64,000 nucleotides of DNA from Magnolia sinica (GCF_029962835.1 NC_080573.1:38309001-38373000), one strand, 5' to 3'. Numbered from the stretch's first letter, positions 33,701 to 45,386 are shown. Notes: generated from the sequence alone by a model not told the origin. Numbers and translations: made by a program.

Positions 33701-34467
33701 GCCCTCCATTTCATACATGCATACATCAAACGGGTCCCACCACATGTGGCCCAAAAAAAAAAAGGAGAAATGACGGTGGATCACCCACCTTATCTTCCTT
33801 CTCCTTGCTCCCTTGGCTTCAAATGCACCTTGCCTATGCCTTGGATGGTGGATGATGGGGGATTAATGGTGTGGATGAGAGATGGGAGGGTGTAGATGGA
33901 TGATGGAAGGTGGACCACACTTGAGAGGGAGATGGGAGCTTGGACGTATGAGGCTTGGGGTTGAGTTGCTTGGAGATTTGAGAAATGAGAGAGAGAGAGA
34001 GGAGATATGGATGGGTGAGGTGTGATGGGTGATGGTTTGGGTTGAAAAGTTGAAAAAGGGGTATGGTGGATGTTGAAAATAGGAAAAAGAGGAGTGGTGA
34101 GTGGAAAGAGGGTAGATTCTTTGAAAAAGGAGGGGATGGGGTGATGTACTTGATGTATGGGATGCATTAAATGTTGATTGATGGGACTTATTGCGTAGAG
34201 ATTCCCTCGAAATCCGCAACGCGCGGTGTTTCTTCGGAATAAACGCTGATCGGCATCTTCTTGCTGGTATCGGTTCGGTGCGCAAGTCACGGCGTTGGAA
34301 TCGCGGCGACGACGCGGTTGCTATGATACAACTTTCGGATCAAGCCGACGTCGGCGCGCGGGACCTGGCTAAGATCGTGCGCAAACACCGGATATGGTGC
34401 GAAGGTTGTCGGAATTTGACCTGAAGGACCGCAACGGAACAGGACGGATTAGGACACGGGTCTTACA
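30733..34467 (-). repeat. Solo Tekay LTR in Copia pol
   Basis: The ends are TGTCACGCCCGAACTTGG and CACGGGTCTTACA, the two ends of the Tekay LTR family in inverse orientation. The flanks are GTACG (30728-30732) and AGACG (34469-34473), an imperfect 5-bp duplication. Reading from one flank to the other restores the Copia frame (...GTLYV then the TLGSYSS block). The 3.7 kb include GGGCC repeats (32150-32410), a foldback-MITE-like core (32440-32900), the hairpins at 33371-33393 and 33680-33708, and the conserved start region (34190-34467). It was left by LTR-LTR recombination. Confidence 0.9.
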
Positions 34468-34473
34468 AAGACG

Positions 34474-35330
34474 TGACTTTAGGATCGTATAGTTCACTTG
34501 CAATCGCATCAACTGGAGTGAATGGGCGGTTATGGCATCCAGAGGTTGGGACATATGAGTGAGAAAGGGATGAAAGTACTATTATCAAAAGGGAAGCAGG
34601 GGTGAAGTCTATTGACTTGAAATTTCATAAGGACTGCGTATGACAAGCAGAAGAGGGTAAACTTCAAGAAGACGGACGTGCTCCAAAGACACATCTTTTA
34701 GAGCTTGTACACACCGATGTGTGAGGACCGACATAGGTATTATCTCTTGGTGGCTCTCGTTATTTTATTTCCTTTATTGATGATGCTAGTAGAAAACCGT
34801 GGGTTTATTTCTTAAAACATAAATCGATGTATTTGATATATTTAAGAAGTGGAAAGTTATGGTAGAAAATGAGATAGGTAAAACCGTAAAATGTCTTAGA
34901 TCAAATAATGGGGGAGAATTCTGTGATAAGAGATTTGAGGAGTATTGTGTAGCAAATGAATCAAACATAAGAAAATAATTCCAGGGACATTACAACAGAA
35001 CGGTGTGGCTGAGCACATTAACAGGACAATCCTTAAGTGCGCCAGGAGCAAGAGGTTACATGCAGGGTTGCTCAAAACCTTTTGGGTAGATGTTGTGAAT
35101 ATTGTCGTATATCTCATCAATAGAAGTCCCTCAGCACCATTGGATGGTGGGCTACCAGAAGAAACGTGGACTGGGAAAGAAGTGAACCTTACACATCTCA
35201 GAGTGTTCAGTTGCACTTCATACGCTCACATTGATGCAGAGCACATAAACAAGCTATATGCGAAGTTCAGAAGGTGCACATTTATAAGCTACGGGCAGCA
35301 TGATTTTGGCTACAAGTTTTGGGATGTAGA
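34474..35330 (+). pseudogene. Copia integrase
   Basis: Just after the solo LTR come a GVNGRLWHP block and a frame-shifted HMSEKGMKVLLSKG block (GAG-pre-integrase). The core follows, broken by stops: an FISFIDDASRKPWVYFLKHK-like block at about 34765-34825, then damaged text near 34890-34930. It is open again from 35005 with MAEHINRTILKCARSKRLHA (the catalytic-glutamate region) and LLKTFWVDVVNIVVYLINRS. It would insert the cDNA in the chromosome. Confidence 0.8.
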
Positions 35331-35751
35331 AAACAGAAAAATCATTAGAAGCAAGGACGTAGTCTTCAATGAAAAAGTGATGCATAAGGACAATGTGCAG
35401 GAAAATAAGGCCGAGGAGAAAGAATTCGTAGAGTTGGAAGAGTTACCGGACACGGGTGTTACAGCGCCACAGGATGATCATGCACAGGAGCATTATGAGG
35501 CAGAGCCACAGACACCGGTTGTGAGGAGGTCTACTCGGGAGAGGAGACCCACGATCCGATACTCACCCTCCTTACATTATCTACTGCTGACAGATAATGG
35601 TGAACCAGAGTATTTTGAAGAGGCATTACAGTCAGATACACGGGTTAAGTGGGAGCAGGCCATGGATGATGAGATGGACTCTCTTGAGTCTAATTGTACA
35701 TGGGAGCTAGTCACTCAACCTAAGAAAAAGAAAACTCTTCATAACAAGTGA
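35005..35751 (+). pseudogene. Longest open Copia segment: integrase end to RT start
   Basis: A 248-residue open frame. Residues 1-60 are the integrase end. Residues 60-120 carry the Copia C-terminal block (GYKFWDVENRKIIRSKDVVF). Residues 120-180 are an acidic linker ending RRSTRERRPTIRYSP. Residues 195-248 are the RT lead-in with WEQAMDDEMDSLESNCTWEL. It is by far the least damaged part of this element. The stop at 35752 falls just before the usual VYRLK block, so the polyprotein is not continuous. Confidence 0.85.
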
Positions 35752-37092
35752 GTTTATAGATTGAAGGAAGAGCACGATGGTTTGAAATAGTACAAGGTCA
35801 GATTGGTTGTGAAAGGGTTTTAACAAAAGGCATGTATCGGCTTCACTGAAATATTTGCACCAGTGGTGAAAATGTCGACAATTTGCATGGTCTTGAGTAT
35901 AATGGCTACAGAAGACTTACATCTAGAGCAGTTAGATGTTAAGACAACATTTCTTCATGGAAACTTTGAAGCAGAGGTATATATATATATATATCAGCCG
36001 AGGATACGTGGCACTAAGAAAGGAGAACAAGGTGTGCAGACTGAAGAAGAGCTTATATGGCCTAAAGCAGCCTCGAGGTAGTGGTACAAGAAGTTCGACA
36101 GTTTCATGTCGGGAAACAGTTTTAGGAAATGTCATGCATACCACTGTTGTTATTTGAAGAAGTTTGATACGTCGTCCATCATCCTTCTTCTCGTATGTTG
36201 ATGATATGCTTATGGCCGATTCAAGCATGAAGGATATCTCAGATCTCAAAAGACAATTGTCTAGAGAATTTGCCATTAAGGATTTAGGAGTGCAAAACAA
36301 ATCCTAGGCATGAGAATAAAACGTGACAGGAAAACAAGAAACTGGATTTGTCACGGGCGTCAGTAAATAGCCAAGGTACTTGATCGATTCAATATGAGAG
36401 GTGCTAAGCCGTTTACACTTCATTAGCCAACAACTTCAAGCTATCTAAGGAGCAAGGAGTAAAGACGTAGGAGGAACGGGACTACATGGCTAAAGTCCTA
36501 TACGCGTCGCTATTGGAAGTCTCATGTATGCTATGGTGAGTACGAGGCCGGACATTGCTCAAGCAGTGGGAGTTGTTAGCAAGTTCATGAACAACCCTGG
36601 AAGGAACATTGGGAAGTCATCAAATGGATTCCTTAGATATCTGGTAAGTACTAAGGATGTAGGGTTGTGCTATGGTGGATAGGAAATCAAGTTACAAGTG
36701 GATTCAGATTTAGCATGAGACATCGACAGCAGAAGAAGCACTACAGTTATGTCTTTATTCTAGGTCGTGCTATAGTCGATTGGGTCTCTTAGTTACGAGA
36801 AGATAGTATCTATCGATGATGTAGTAGAATATATTGTTGCTACGTAAACGTGCAAGGAGATGGTATAGATGCAAGGTTTCATGGAAGAGTTGGGTAAGAA
36901 GCAAGTAGATTACAAGTTGTACAGGACAGTCACAGTGCAATACACTTGGCTAAAAATTCAACCTTCCATTCAAGGACCAAGCATATTGCTATCAGATATC
37001 ACTTCATACGTTCATTATTGGAAGATGGATCGATTGCTCTAGAGAAGATTAATACAAGTGAGAATCCTGCGGATATTTTGACCAAGGCGGGA
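35752..37092 (+). pseudogene. Copia reverse transcriptase and RNase H
   Basis: Blocks in order, across stops and shifts: KVRLVVKGF (35795), EIFAPVVKMSTICMVLSIMA (35850-35910), LHLEQLDVKTTFLHGNF (35920-35970), the intact polymerase motif YVDDMLM at 36194-36214, and REFAIKDLG (36266). The RNase H part has HSAIHLAKN near 36940, TKHIAIRYHFIR near 36977, and ENPADILTK near 37065, the usual end of Copia pol. A short TA-rich insertion near 35980-35995 may have disturbed RT. It copies element RNA to DNA; here it is non-functional. Confidence 0.85.
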
Positions 37093-37133
37093 GGTGGTGC
37101 ACTTCGGATATAGAAGACGAAGGTTTATGGCGA

Positions 37134-37718
37134 TGTGTCGTGGCCCCTTCTTGACCGGTCGTAGGGTCTGCTCGACCAATCGTGAGAAGTCGTGGACTGG
37201 CTCGACTCAAAGTCCAGTGAGCATCAATTTTTGGGGTCCGAGGTGCTCAACCAGTCGTGGGCCATACTCAACCGGTCGTGGGGTCCTCTCGACCGGTCGT
37301 GCAACCTGCACGGCTAGTCGAGGTTACGCAGTTTCATTTTCGGATTTGATCTGGACTACGGATTTTAAAGTCGGCTTTCACAAGGGTGCGAAAGGGAAAT
37401 TACCTAAACTATATATATGTGTCCCTAGGGCTTTTCTAGGGTATGAGAAATAATTCTAAGGTGTGGGCAAAGGGTTTTCTATATTCTTCCAAGGGAGAGG
37501 TTAGTTTATTGCCTTGTAATCTTCATTTTTCTTCATAGTGGAAGTTTGCATCCGTGGTTTTTTACCTTAGTTTAGGGTTTTTCTACGTATATATTGTCTT
37601 GTGGTTTGTTTGGATTGCTTTGATCTATTTCTAGTCTATATTGCTTCTTGTTTATCGTTTGTGGGTGAGACCGGAGATTGGATCTCGGTTCACTGTGTTG
37701 TTGGCGTGCTGCGCAACA
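37134..37718 (+). repeat. Copia 3' LTR
   Basis: Partner of the 5' LTR, with a ~30 bp deletion at its start and an altered TATA box. It ends GCGCAACA at 37718. Visible differences from the 5' LTR (for example in the 37190-37260 section) indicate an old insertion. Confidence 0.8.
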
Positions 37719-37890
37719 AACAACTGCTTAATAAAAGCCTGCCACATCCTAACACCACTCGAGCTATATGTTATTTCGGCCAGCAAGCAATCAAAGTCCC
37801 CACTAGAGGCACCAATTCCTTTCCCAAGAAATGTCACTGGATGAGTGATATATTGCATGTATTCATTTACAGATTTCATTGCACTTTTTT
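37719..37890 (-). pseudogene. Unassigned coding-like fragment, perhaps Copia gag
   Basis: On the minus strand a frame reads KSVNEYMQYITHPVTFLGKG, then SSGDFDCLLAEITYSSSG, and runs into the LTR at 37718. The SVNEYMQ and DFDCLLA spacing recalls the UBN2 gag domain of Copia elements; a host exon is the alternative. It was cut by the Copia insertion. From 37890 to 38339 the DNA is AT-rich with no feature, likely intron or spacer. Confidence 0.25.
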
Positions 37891-38339
37891 TTAGTTCGAC
37901 TCATTATATGGTAGAAAGCTCTTTTTTATTTTTTAGATGATGAAAACTATTATTAGATTTGCCTATTAGATAGTGCATTTATTCATCTTTGAAATTTTGG
38001 TGAGAAATACATCCAATGATATTATTGCAATATCACGACAATTATTTCAAAATCTTTGTAAATTTTAAAATATGGCATTTTTATGGTGATATTAACATGA
38101 AAGCAGTAAAAATTTTAAGCAAATATAATTAATATTTTAATTTTAATTTTAATTAATGATTTATAATAAATATTTATATTTTTCGTGAGACTTTTCGTAT
38201 GAGAAAAACTTCAAAATCCGGCAATCTCCTGAGAAATTTTTGGGCCGAGAAGATTTGGCATTAATGACTAAAATGTACTATGGAATTCAAACAACAGGCA
38301 CTTGTTGAGCTTATCTTGACTAAGTTGATTCACTTACAG

Positions 38340-38847
38340 GTGCCCAATATTGAAAATCCTTGTTTTCCCTACACAAATGGAAGAAGAAGTGGAGGAACAT
38401 ATTCCACGTTTCATAAGCAAGTGGAAGGAGCTCCAGTGGCTGTGCATGGAAAGTACACCATCTTCTTTCAATGAAATGCTCATGGAAATCAACACTCATT
38501 GCAAGGACTTTATGGGGCTTGTGACACGTGGCTGGATTAGTGATGAAGAGGCTCTGGAGATAGTTAAATTCCTTCCTACGATTAAGTTCTTGTATCTAAG
38601 AGGGTCTTTCATGTCCAAGGAAACTCTGATAAAGATAATCGAAGGGTGTAGAGAACTCAAGCTTTTAGATGTGAAGGATTGCTTGGGTTTGGAGATTGAC
38701 GACGAGACATTGAAGAAAGCTTCCGGGATAGAAACCTTTGTGTATGGGGGCTCGCTCTTAGAACAGAATGACTACGATGACGGTGACGACGATGAAGACA
38801 ATGACGGCGGCTCTAATGATATTATCATATTTTACGATGAAGACTAG
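38340..38847 (+). CDS. F-box/LRR protein, last exon (partial gene)
   Basis: A 3' splice site (CACTTACAG, AG at 38338-38339) opens a 169-residue exon ending in TAG at 38847. The text CPILKILVFPTQ, then RFISKWKELQWLCMESTP, then INTHCKDFMGLV, then IVKFLPTIKFLYLRGSFMSK and CRELKLLDVKDCLGLEID is a run of plant-type leucine-rich repeats. It resembles F-box/LRR proteins of the At3g48880-like group, which select substrates for SCF ubiquitin ligases. The C-terminus is highly acidic (DDGDDDEDND). It is free of stops and has real codon structure, unlike everything around it. The exon with the F-box is not in the 450 bp upstream and I did not find it in the window, so the gene may be truncated or have a transposon-filled intron. 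Confidence 0.65.
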
Positions 38848-39380
38848 AAAATCAAGATGGATCGAATTCCTACTTAATTAATCTAGACCATGCAATTTGT
38901 GTGCTATAGATGTGTACATTAATCCAGAACATGCAATCTGTGGGCCACGTTGTTAATGAAGTATAAGCCTGCAATCATACTGATGAGATAACCCTAACCA
39001 TAAAACTGGGGACCATGAAAAGCAGAAGGGGACAGTTAAAAAGAATGGTCAGAATCCCAAGTATAATGGCTGTTAGCAGATGGTTGAAATTGTGTTATTA
39101 GTCTTATTTCCGGGCCACGCTTCCTCTAAAATGGGCTATGAATGGGACTGCTCCAAGCATTTTGGGAGTAGGAGGTACCTGAACTTTAGTTATGTATCCA
39201 TCCACATATCATCTCCACTAATCTGATGCTTGTTTGATTATGTTAGCATGTGCTTGTTTGTGTGTTGTTTGGAATCTAAAACAGATATTTCTTGAACATG
39301 AATTTAAATGTGATTTGGGAATATGGCATTATTTTGCGGAATGGTTCTTAATTTCAATTACAGTTTAGGAAGTGATTCTT
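38848..39380 (+). other. 3' flank of the F-box/LRR exon
   Basis: Probable 3' untranslated region and spacer. TTAATTAATC near 38875 and AT-rich words suitable for polyadenylation follow the stop. There is no frame and no repeat I recognise. Confidence 0.4.
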
Positions 39381-39887
39381 ATTGACGAGTGTCTTCAATT
39401 TATTACTAAACAAGATTTTCAATTCCATCGAAATATTCTACAAAAATCATGTTTGCTCACGGGACGTTTTTGGACATTGTCAATTTGATCGACAATTGTG
39501 TTAATTCGATCGATGGTCTGTCGAGTCCCGCCAATTCGATCGACAGTTTGATCAACAGTGCATGCAAGTTTTGTACAAGTGCGGATTTTATTTCTAATTA
39601 TGTACAAAAGTGTACAAAGTGCTTTGTAATACACAGTTTGGGTTAAGAAAACGAGTGTCACTACAAGAAATCTCACTTTTAAGTTCTTCCATCTCTTATA
39701 ATTTTCTGATTACCATGGATTGTTCATCGCTTTGTGACGTGATTTTTTTTCCGAAAGGGTTTTCCATGTAAAATTTGTGTGTTCTTTATGATTGCTTGAA
39801 TTTTCTTTCTCTATTACATTATTTGATTTTATCTGAGGTTGCTTCCGCACATAAAAAGTCGTGTTAGAGCTTGTTACATTCCTAACA
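39380..39887 (+). repeat. Copia 5' LTR with TCGATCGA-type motifs
   Basis: The right end is fixed by the PBS; the left end is uncertain. Between 39480 and 39560 the block ATTCGATCGAC/TTTGATCGACA occurs four times. Its partner LTR would lie beyond the Tat insertion and is not seen. Confidence 0.5.
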
Positions 39888-39932
39888 AGCAATATCAGAG
39901 TGTACATTGGGTTTTCAGATTGAATATGTAAA

Positions 39933-40850
39933 CATGACATCGAGGGGATTGAATGTGAAGTTCAAGATAGCGAAATTCATAGGTAAAAATAATTTTGAAT
40001 TATGGAGGTTATAGATACAAGCCCTCTTAATTCAGCAAGCGATATAGCATGAATTCCTTAGGAAAGCAAAACATCCTAAAATGGATGAAAGAACAGGATT
40101 GAGATGAACTTTATTAGATGGCGATTAACAATTCAATTGTGTTTGGCCGATGAAATTTTATACATTGTCATTGATGAGACGACTACCGTAAGATTGTGGG
40201 CGAAATTAGAGAGCATATACATGACAAATTCACTCTCTAATTGCCTATATCTGAAGAGATAATTTTATAATATGAAGATATAGGAATGCTAGGATCTCTC
40301 TGAGCATATCAACGTCTTTAACAAATTGATTTGCAAACTAACATACTCGGACGTGAAGATCGATGAAGAAGGCAATGACTTAAACAAACTAATTTACAAA
40401 CTAACATGTTTGGAGGTGAAGATCGATGAAGAAGACAATGCCCTAATTTTATTGATGTCCTTTCCAGATTCCTACGAGTATCTGGTAGATACTCTGTGTT
40501 ATGGTAGGGATACCTTGGACCTTGATACCGTTATCTTATGCCTTTAGGCGAAGGAGTTGAGAAGGAATAATGGAGAGAAAGGTACTTATACGGGTGCACA
40601 TTTTGCTTGGGGAAGATCATCTAAGCAAGAGAGCAAGAAGTCACAATTGAGGTCCAAGTCAAATAGTAAAGGAAAGTTGAAGTGTTGAAACTATCACTAT
40701 ATGGGACGTATGAACAATTACTGTAAAATCCCAAAACCCAAGATGAGAAATCAGATGATTCGCCGATGAAAGCCAATTCAACATAATATAGTGAAGGGAC
40801 AAGTGGTTGTGACGTGTTGTCAGTGTCCAAGCTTAGTCACTTATACAATG
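39933..40850 (+). pseudogene. Copia gag with zinc knuckle
   Basis: Starts MTSRGLNVKFKIAKFIGKNN-like at 39933 with FELW following. It continues with a WAKLESIYMTNSL block (40200), HINVFNKLICKL (40308) and a repeated LTYSDVKIDEEGND / LTCLEVKIDEEDNA unit, a ~60 bp tandem duplication at 40320-40440. FPDSYEYLVDTL follows at 40463. A damaged CCHC knuckle (C..YHYMGRMNNYC) lies near 40685. Stops are frequent. Confidence 0.7.
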
Positions 40851-41260
40851 AGTGGATTTTGGATATTGGGGCATCATACCATATGTGTCCTCATCGGAGT
40901 TGGTTGACTACATATAGTGAATATATATGATGGTGGATTGGTTCTTATGGGCAATCATCATTCCTGGAAGTTGATAGAAATTGGTTTGGTTGGGATCATG
41001 ATGTTTGATGTGGTGGAGCGTACTCTAAACGATGTGATGCACGTTCAATTTAAAGAAGAATCTAATAGCTTTAAGAGCTACAGAGGCAATCAGATGCAAA
41101 TTGGTGGTTACAAAGGTGTCTTGAAAGTTTTTAAAGGGGCACTAATTATTATGAAGGCACAACGGAGTGAAAACCTTTACAGGTTGATCGAGAATACTGT
41201 ATCATGTAGACATGAAATGTCTATAGTAGATTCCACATTGGCACATTAATTTGTAGCAAA
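40850..41260 (+). pseudogene. Copia protease
   Basis: WILDIGASYHMCPHRSWLTT at about 40856-40915 is the protease start, with the active-site serine changed (DIGA for DSGA). A frameshift follows. Then NDVMHVQF and a NLYRLIENTVSCRHE block lead into the GAG-pre-integrase region. Confidence 0.7.
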
Positions 41261-42120
41261 TGCACCTAGGCCACATGAACGAGCACGTAAGAATGTACTT
41301 CTTGATCATCAGTTAATTTCTTGTTTTAAATTTTTTATTTAAATTTATGTGAGCACTATTTATATGAAAAATAATCAAAGTTGGGTTTTAAAATCAAGAA
41401 ATGTGTTAGTAAAGGACAACTTGACTATGTGTATTCGGATGTGTGAGGGCCTTCACCTATTGTTTCTAAAGGAGGGTCGTTATTTTTTATCACATTCATT
41501 GACGACTTCCATAAAAAGGTTTGAGTTTATTTAATGAAACATAAATTTAATGGTTTTACCCATTTCAATGCATGAAAGGCAATGGTTGAAAAGCAAACAG
41601 GGCGAAAGTTTAAAATTTTAAGGATAAATAACAATGGAAAAATTACTTTTAAGGAGTTTAATCAATATTGCAAGGATGAGGGGATCTGACGCACAATAAA
41701 GTGAGGCATACACCAAAGCAGAATAGTGTGGCTAAATGTATGAATCAAAGTCTTTTGGAAAGAGCTCGAAGTATGTTCAATAATGTTGGGTTAACGTGGG
41801 CAAGGAGCTATGGGCTGAGGCTATAAACATAACTTACTATTTAGTGAATCGATCTTTCTTTATACTGATTGATTATAAAATCCCAGAGAAAATATGGAGT
41901 AGTTAAGAACTTGATTCTCAGGGTTACAGATATTTGATTATAATATTTACTCTTATATATAGTCAGTTGAGAGAAATAAGATAGACCAAATGGTTAAAAA
42001 TTGTACTTTTGTCGACTATGACAATTGAGTGAAAGGAAACTGACTATATGGATCGATTTCACACAAGATCACATTTAGTAGGGACATTAATTATGTTCGA
42101 TGAGGGTTCCTTTTTTCAAA
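41260..42120 (+). pseudogene. Copia integrase
   Basis: Blocks FITFIDDFHKKVWVYLMKHK-like (41487-41545), then FNQYCKDEGI (41660) and HTPKQNSVAKCMNQSLLERA (41710-41770) are the integrase core. The catalytic glutamate in the usual NGVAER text is replaced (NSVAKC). Frames are broken between blocks. Confidence 0.7.
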
Positions 42121-42479
42121 AAGATGAGTACAAGGAATCAAAAAAATTAGTGATTAATATTGAAATAGATAAAGTTAAAACACTCGAAAAAGTTAAGCCA
42201 CAAATAGAGGTACAGGAAGAGGTGGTTACACCACCTGTTAAGAGAAATCACCAAGGGATCACAAAGTACCATTATGATATAGGGATAACTCAAATACTAT
42301 GTTTGCTCTCATTACAGATGAAGGGGATCCATCTATCTTCTAAGAAGCATTAGAAGACAGATGTAGAGAAGTAGATGTTAACAATGCATGTTGAGATGGA
42401 TTCTCCATACAAGAATAAAATATGAGAGCTGGTAGGGCTACCCGTTAGGCACGAAGCGATCAGGTGCAAGTGAATTTTT

Positions 42480-42919
42480 CTAAAGAAACTGTATAAGTAC
42501 AAGGCTAGATTGGTAGTGAAGGGTTATGCTTAGAAAGAATGTGTTGACTTTAGTGAGATATTATGTTTATGATTAAGTATCTATCAGATTCGTATTGGCA
42601 TTGGTTTCCAATACAATCTATAATTGGAATAGTTAGATATGAAGATTGTGTTTCTATACGAGAATCTATAAGAGAAAATCTACATGAAGCAACCAAATGG
42701 GTGCAGGAAAAAGAGAATATGGTTTGCAAGTTAAAGATGTCATTGTATGGCCTGAAATAGTTGCCTAGGCAGTGGTACAAAAGTTTGATTCTTTCATGAT
42801 GATTCAACGGTTTATCATAAGAGAATTCGATCATTGTGTCTATTTCAGACCATTGAGTGACAGGGAATTCATTATTCTGGTATTATATGTCAATGATATG
42901 CTTATCGCTAGCCATAACA
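42480..42919 (+). pseudogene. Copia reverse transcriptase, 5' part
   Basis: YKARLVVKGYA near 42500, MVCKLKMSLYGLK at 42719-42757, then LYVNDMLIASHNM at 42883-42921. The first aspartate of the YVDD motif is asparagine (codon 42892-42894), so RT is inactive besides being cut. The element ends here because the Tat LTR begins at 42920. Confidence 0.75.
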
Positions 42920-44439
42920 TGAGTTATGGGAAAATATAGTCTGACCACTTTCAAGGATAGCTCGGCCCGACGAATGTTTCTTCCCGAAACACTTCGCCTA
43001 AGAAAATTGGCATAAAGCCAACATCCGCTCCCACGAACATACCCCTCAGCAGGATGTGGTCCCAAGTTCCTATTCACTCACACTCACTAGAAACTGGATA
43101 ACCTAACAGGGCTAAGGGGCCATCCAGAACAGCTAGATCTGACGAGAGATCAGGACTGATCCATAGTTTGAACTGATTTAGTCGTGATTGGATCAGCTTA
43201 GGTCATCTTTGACCGAACAATAGAGCTCGACACTAATAAGCTCAGTTCGAGTTGTTCTTAGCCGCTCGACAGAGCTCGGCTCAGATGAGCTTGGCTCAGA
43301 TCGTCTTCGGTTGACCAAGGGAGCTTGACCAGATTAGCTTGGTGCAAGACCCCCTCCCAGTAACGCACGATGAAAGTACCCGCCCGACGCACAATTCTAG
43401 GGTAACTGCCAACATTCACCACCAGTGCACATCTCGCCTAACGGCTAAGATAGTGCCTGAAATCATGGGCCATGCAGCCTTACGAACATTATAAATACAA
43501 GAATCACTGATAAGGACAGGTATGCAAAATCTCCTACCCAAAATCCCTAGAACACGACTAAGACGGTGAGCTAAGTCCTAAAGGGGGAGGGGTGAATAAG
43601 ACTATGCCAAATAAAAACTTAAAGTACTAAAATAATAAATAAATTAGAATAAATCACAAATCTTAAGAGCACTAGTATTGAAAATTTGATTCAAACTTAG
43701 TTCGCAGGACAACTTTACACCAAAAGCAAAGTTTTAGGTAGGACAACCTAATTTCACAAACTTTTGTAAGGATCAAGGCTTCAAACCAAGCAAAAGATAA
43801 TAAACCTACTTATTATAATAATTCACCAATGCAGAAATAAAGTTACAATCATTTACCAAAAAGTACAAAAATTAAACATTCACCACAACACCAAGAGATA
43901 TAGTGGTTCGGTGTGTACATCAACTGTTCTCAAACAGCCACACCTACTCTACTCCCAATAATCACAACCCACGTGATATTGACATTCACTAAAAATAAGG
44001 TTTTCCGAGGTTCACCTTAAAACCTATACAATTGTGATTTTAGAAGGGCTATCACAAGCAAAAACCCCACATTGAGATTTTCTGGCTATCTCAGTCAAAA
44101 CCAATACATAAGATTTTCTGGTTATCTTAAAAGAGACCAAAATACAAAGAAATAGAATTGTACTTATCTTCTCTTATAAGACGTTCTTGATATAGCCTAT
44201 AGAACCACTTCGCTTGAAGTATGTTCAATGTCCAGTAACACAAACAAGGGTCTAGGTTCTAAATTAATTTTAAATTAATTCAAACTATAGGCTACTTGTT
44301 TAAATTCCTCACATCTCAAAAGAATAGTGATTACTCTCTTTAAAAAATAAGATTCATGAAAAGACATCAAGGAATTAAAACAAAAAAGCTATATAAACAA
44401 AATATTAAAATACCATGCAATAGCTTCAAATTAATGGGG

Positions 44440-44476
<37 letters not shown>

Positions 44477-45386
44477 TGAAGGCTTTTCTTAGCTTAAATG
44501 AGTAATTTCAGAATGAGAGAAGGCCTTTATTTATAGTTAGAAATGTTGTTGCTTCGACTCGTCTAAGGTCTCTTTCAACTTGTTTAAGATCTAACAAAAT
44601 TTTAAATTTTGGGTGCGATCAGATAAAACTGTTTTTCGACTAGTCAAAAGCCCTGCTAGACTAGTCGAGGGTGCTTGATTTTAGTTGCTAGACTTTGAGT
44701 CAAGCAACCCTCTACTGGTCGAAGGTCCCTCTTCGACTGGTCAAGTAGTCTGCTTCACTGGTCGAGAAACCACCAGAAATATCTGTTTTTTACATTTCAA
44801 ACTTCCACTGGTTGAAGATTATCTTAGACTGGTTGAGGCACAACTTAGACTAGTCAAACTTTAACTTAACCAAAGTAAAACCCATATAAATTATCTTTTG
44901 AAAGCACCTAAGTCTAAGGTCTTTCTAGTGTTTATTATACCTGAGAAGACTGGACATTGAAGTGTAAAGCTTGAATCTTCTTCTTGGATCTTCAATAGTT
45001 GATCTTATACTTAAAATGTAGTTGAAGGTGGAGCTTAATCTTTTATTATAAGTGTAGTAGAAATTGAACTCATTTCAGCTTTGAAGTTTCCAACTTAGGA
45101 CTTGTACTTAAGCTAGCACTTTCCAACTTCATGATTCACTTGAAGGTGAACTTTCCATCTTCTTGATTCACTTGAAGGTGAACTTTCCCATAAGTTGTTT
45201 TGTCTCATCGAAATTTGATAATAAAAAAAAGTGTGCTTTATAGATTATAGCACTTACACGATTAAACCTAGATTCCAAGCCTGACGTTAGCATTGGAGGG
45301 TCCCCTACTATAGGCGGGGTCTCCTTTATTTCTTTCTTGTGCAGGTGCTCAAAGGTCAGAAGAGGGCAGCCGAGATTTATGCATCA
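42920..45386 (+). repeat. Tat 5' LTR, interrupted
   Basis: Starts TGAGTTATGGG at 42920. Between 43180 and 43350 it has a degenerate repeat of AGCTTGGCTCAGAT / GAGCTCGGCTC with 30-40 bp spacing. TATAAATA is at 43490-43497. After the insertion it continues with CCAAGCCTGACGTTAGCATT and GGAGGGTCCCC and ends GCATCA at 45386. The start is inferred from the break in the older Copia, as no partner LTR is present. Confidence 0.6.
43567..45258 (-). repeat. Solo Copia-type LTR in the Tat LTR
   Basis: On the minus strand it starts TGTAAGTGCTATAATC (45258 down), has TATAAATAAAG at 44536-44526, and ends near a pyrimidine block (TTATTCACCCCTCCCCCTTT). CGACT (43555-43559) and CGATT (45259-45263) flank it as a likely 5-bp duplication, so the insertion may begin at 43560. 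Upstream of its TATA lie about eight CGACTRGTCGA-like motifs (44630-44870). A CT microsatellite is at 44440-44473. Confidence 0.6.

Larger units (their letters stand above)
28941..37718 (+). mobile_element. Tork-type Copia element, split by a solo LTR
   Basis: Order: 5' LTR (28941-29509), PBS (29512-29523), gag, protease, [solo Tekay LTR 30733-34467], integrase, RT, RNase H, 3' LTR (37134-37718). The Copia order (integrase before RT) and the gag start FDGSNFAFWKMQ match the TNT1-94-like/Tork group. Without the solo LTR it is about 5 kb, normal for the family. The 3' LTR lacks a ~30 bp piece at its start. Many stops and frameshifts are present. No matching target duplication was found, so the left LTR border is approximate. 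Confidence 0.85.
39380..42919 (+). mobile_element. Decayed Copia element, cut by the Tat element
   Basis: 5' LTR end at 39887 (...CCTAACA), PBS-like GCAATATCAGAGT (39889-39901), gag, zinc knuckle, protease, integrase and RT up to the polymerase motif at 42886. Then the sequence stops at a new LTR start (42920). Codons are broken every 50-100 residues, clearly more than in the other Copia, so this looks like the oldest element of the right-hand nest. Confidence 0.75.

Noticed and set aside
33790-34290. 166-residue minus frame and its look-alike at 18692-19093
   Set aside because: Both lie in the same conserved part of the Tekay LTR and share it as DNA; proline/serine-rich low complexity, no domain.
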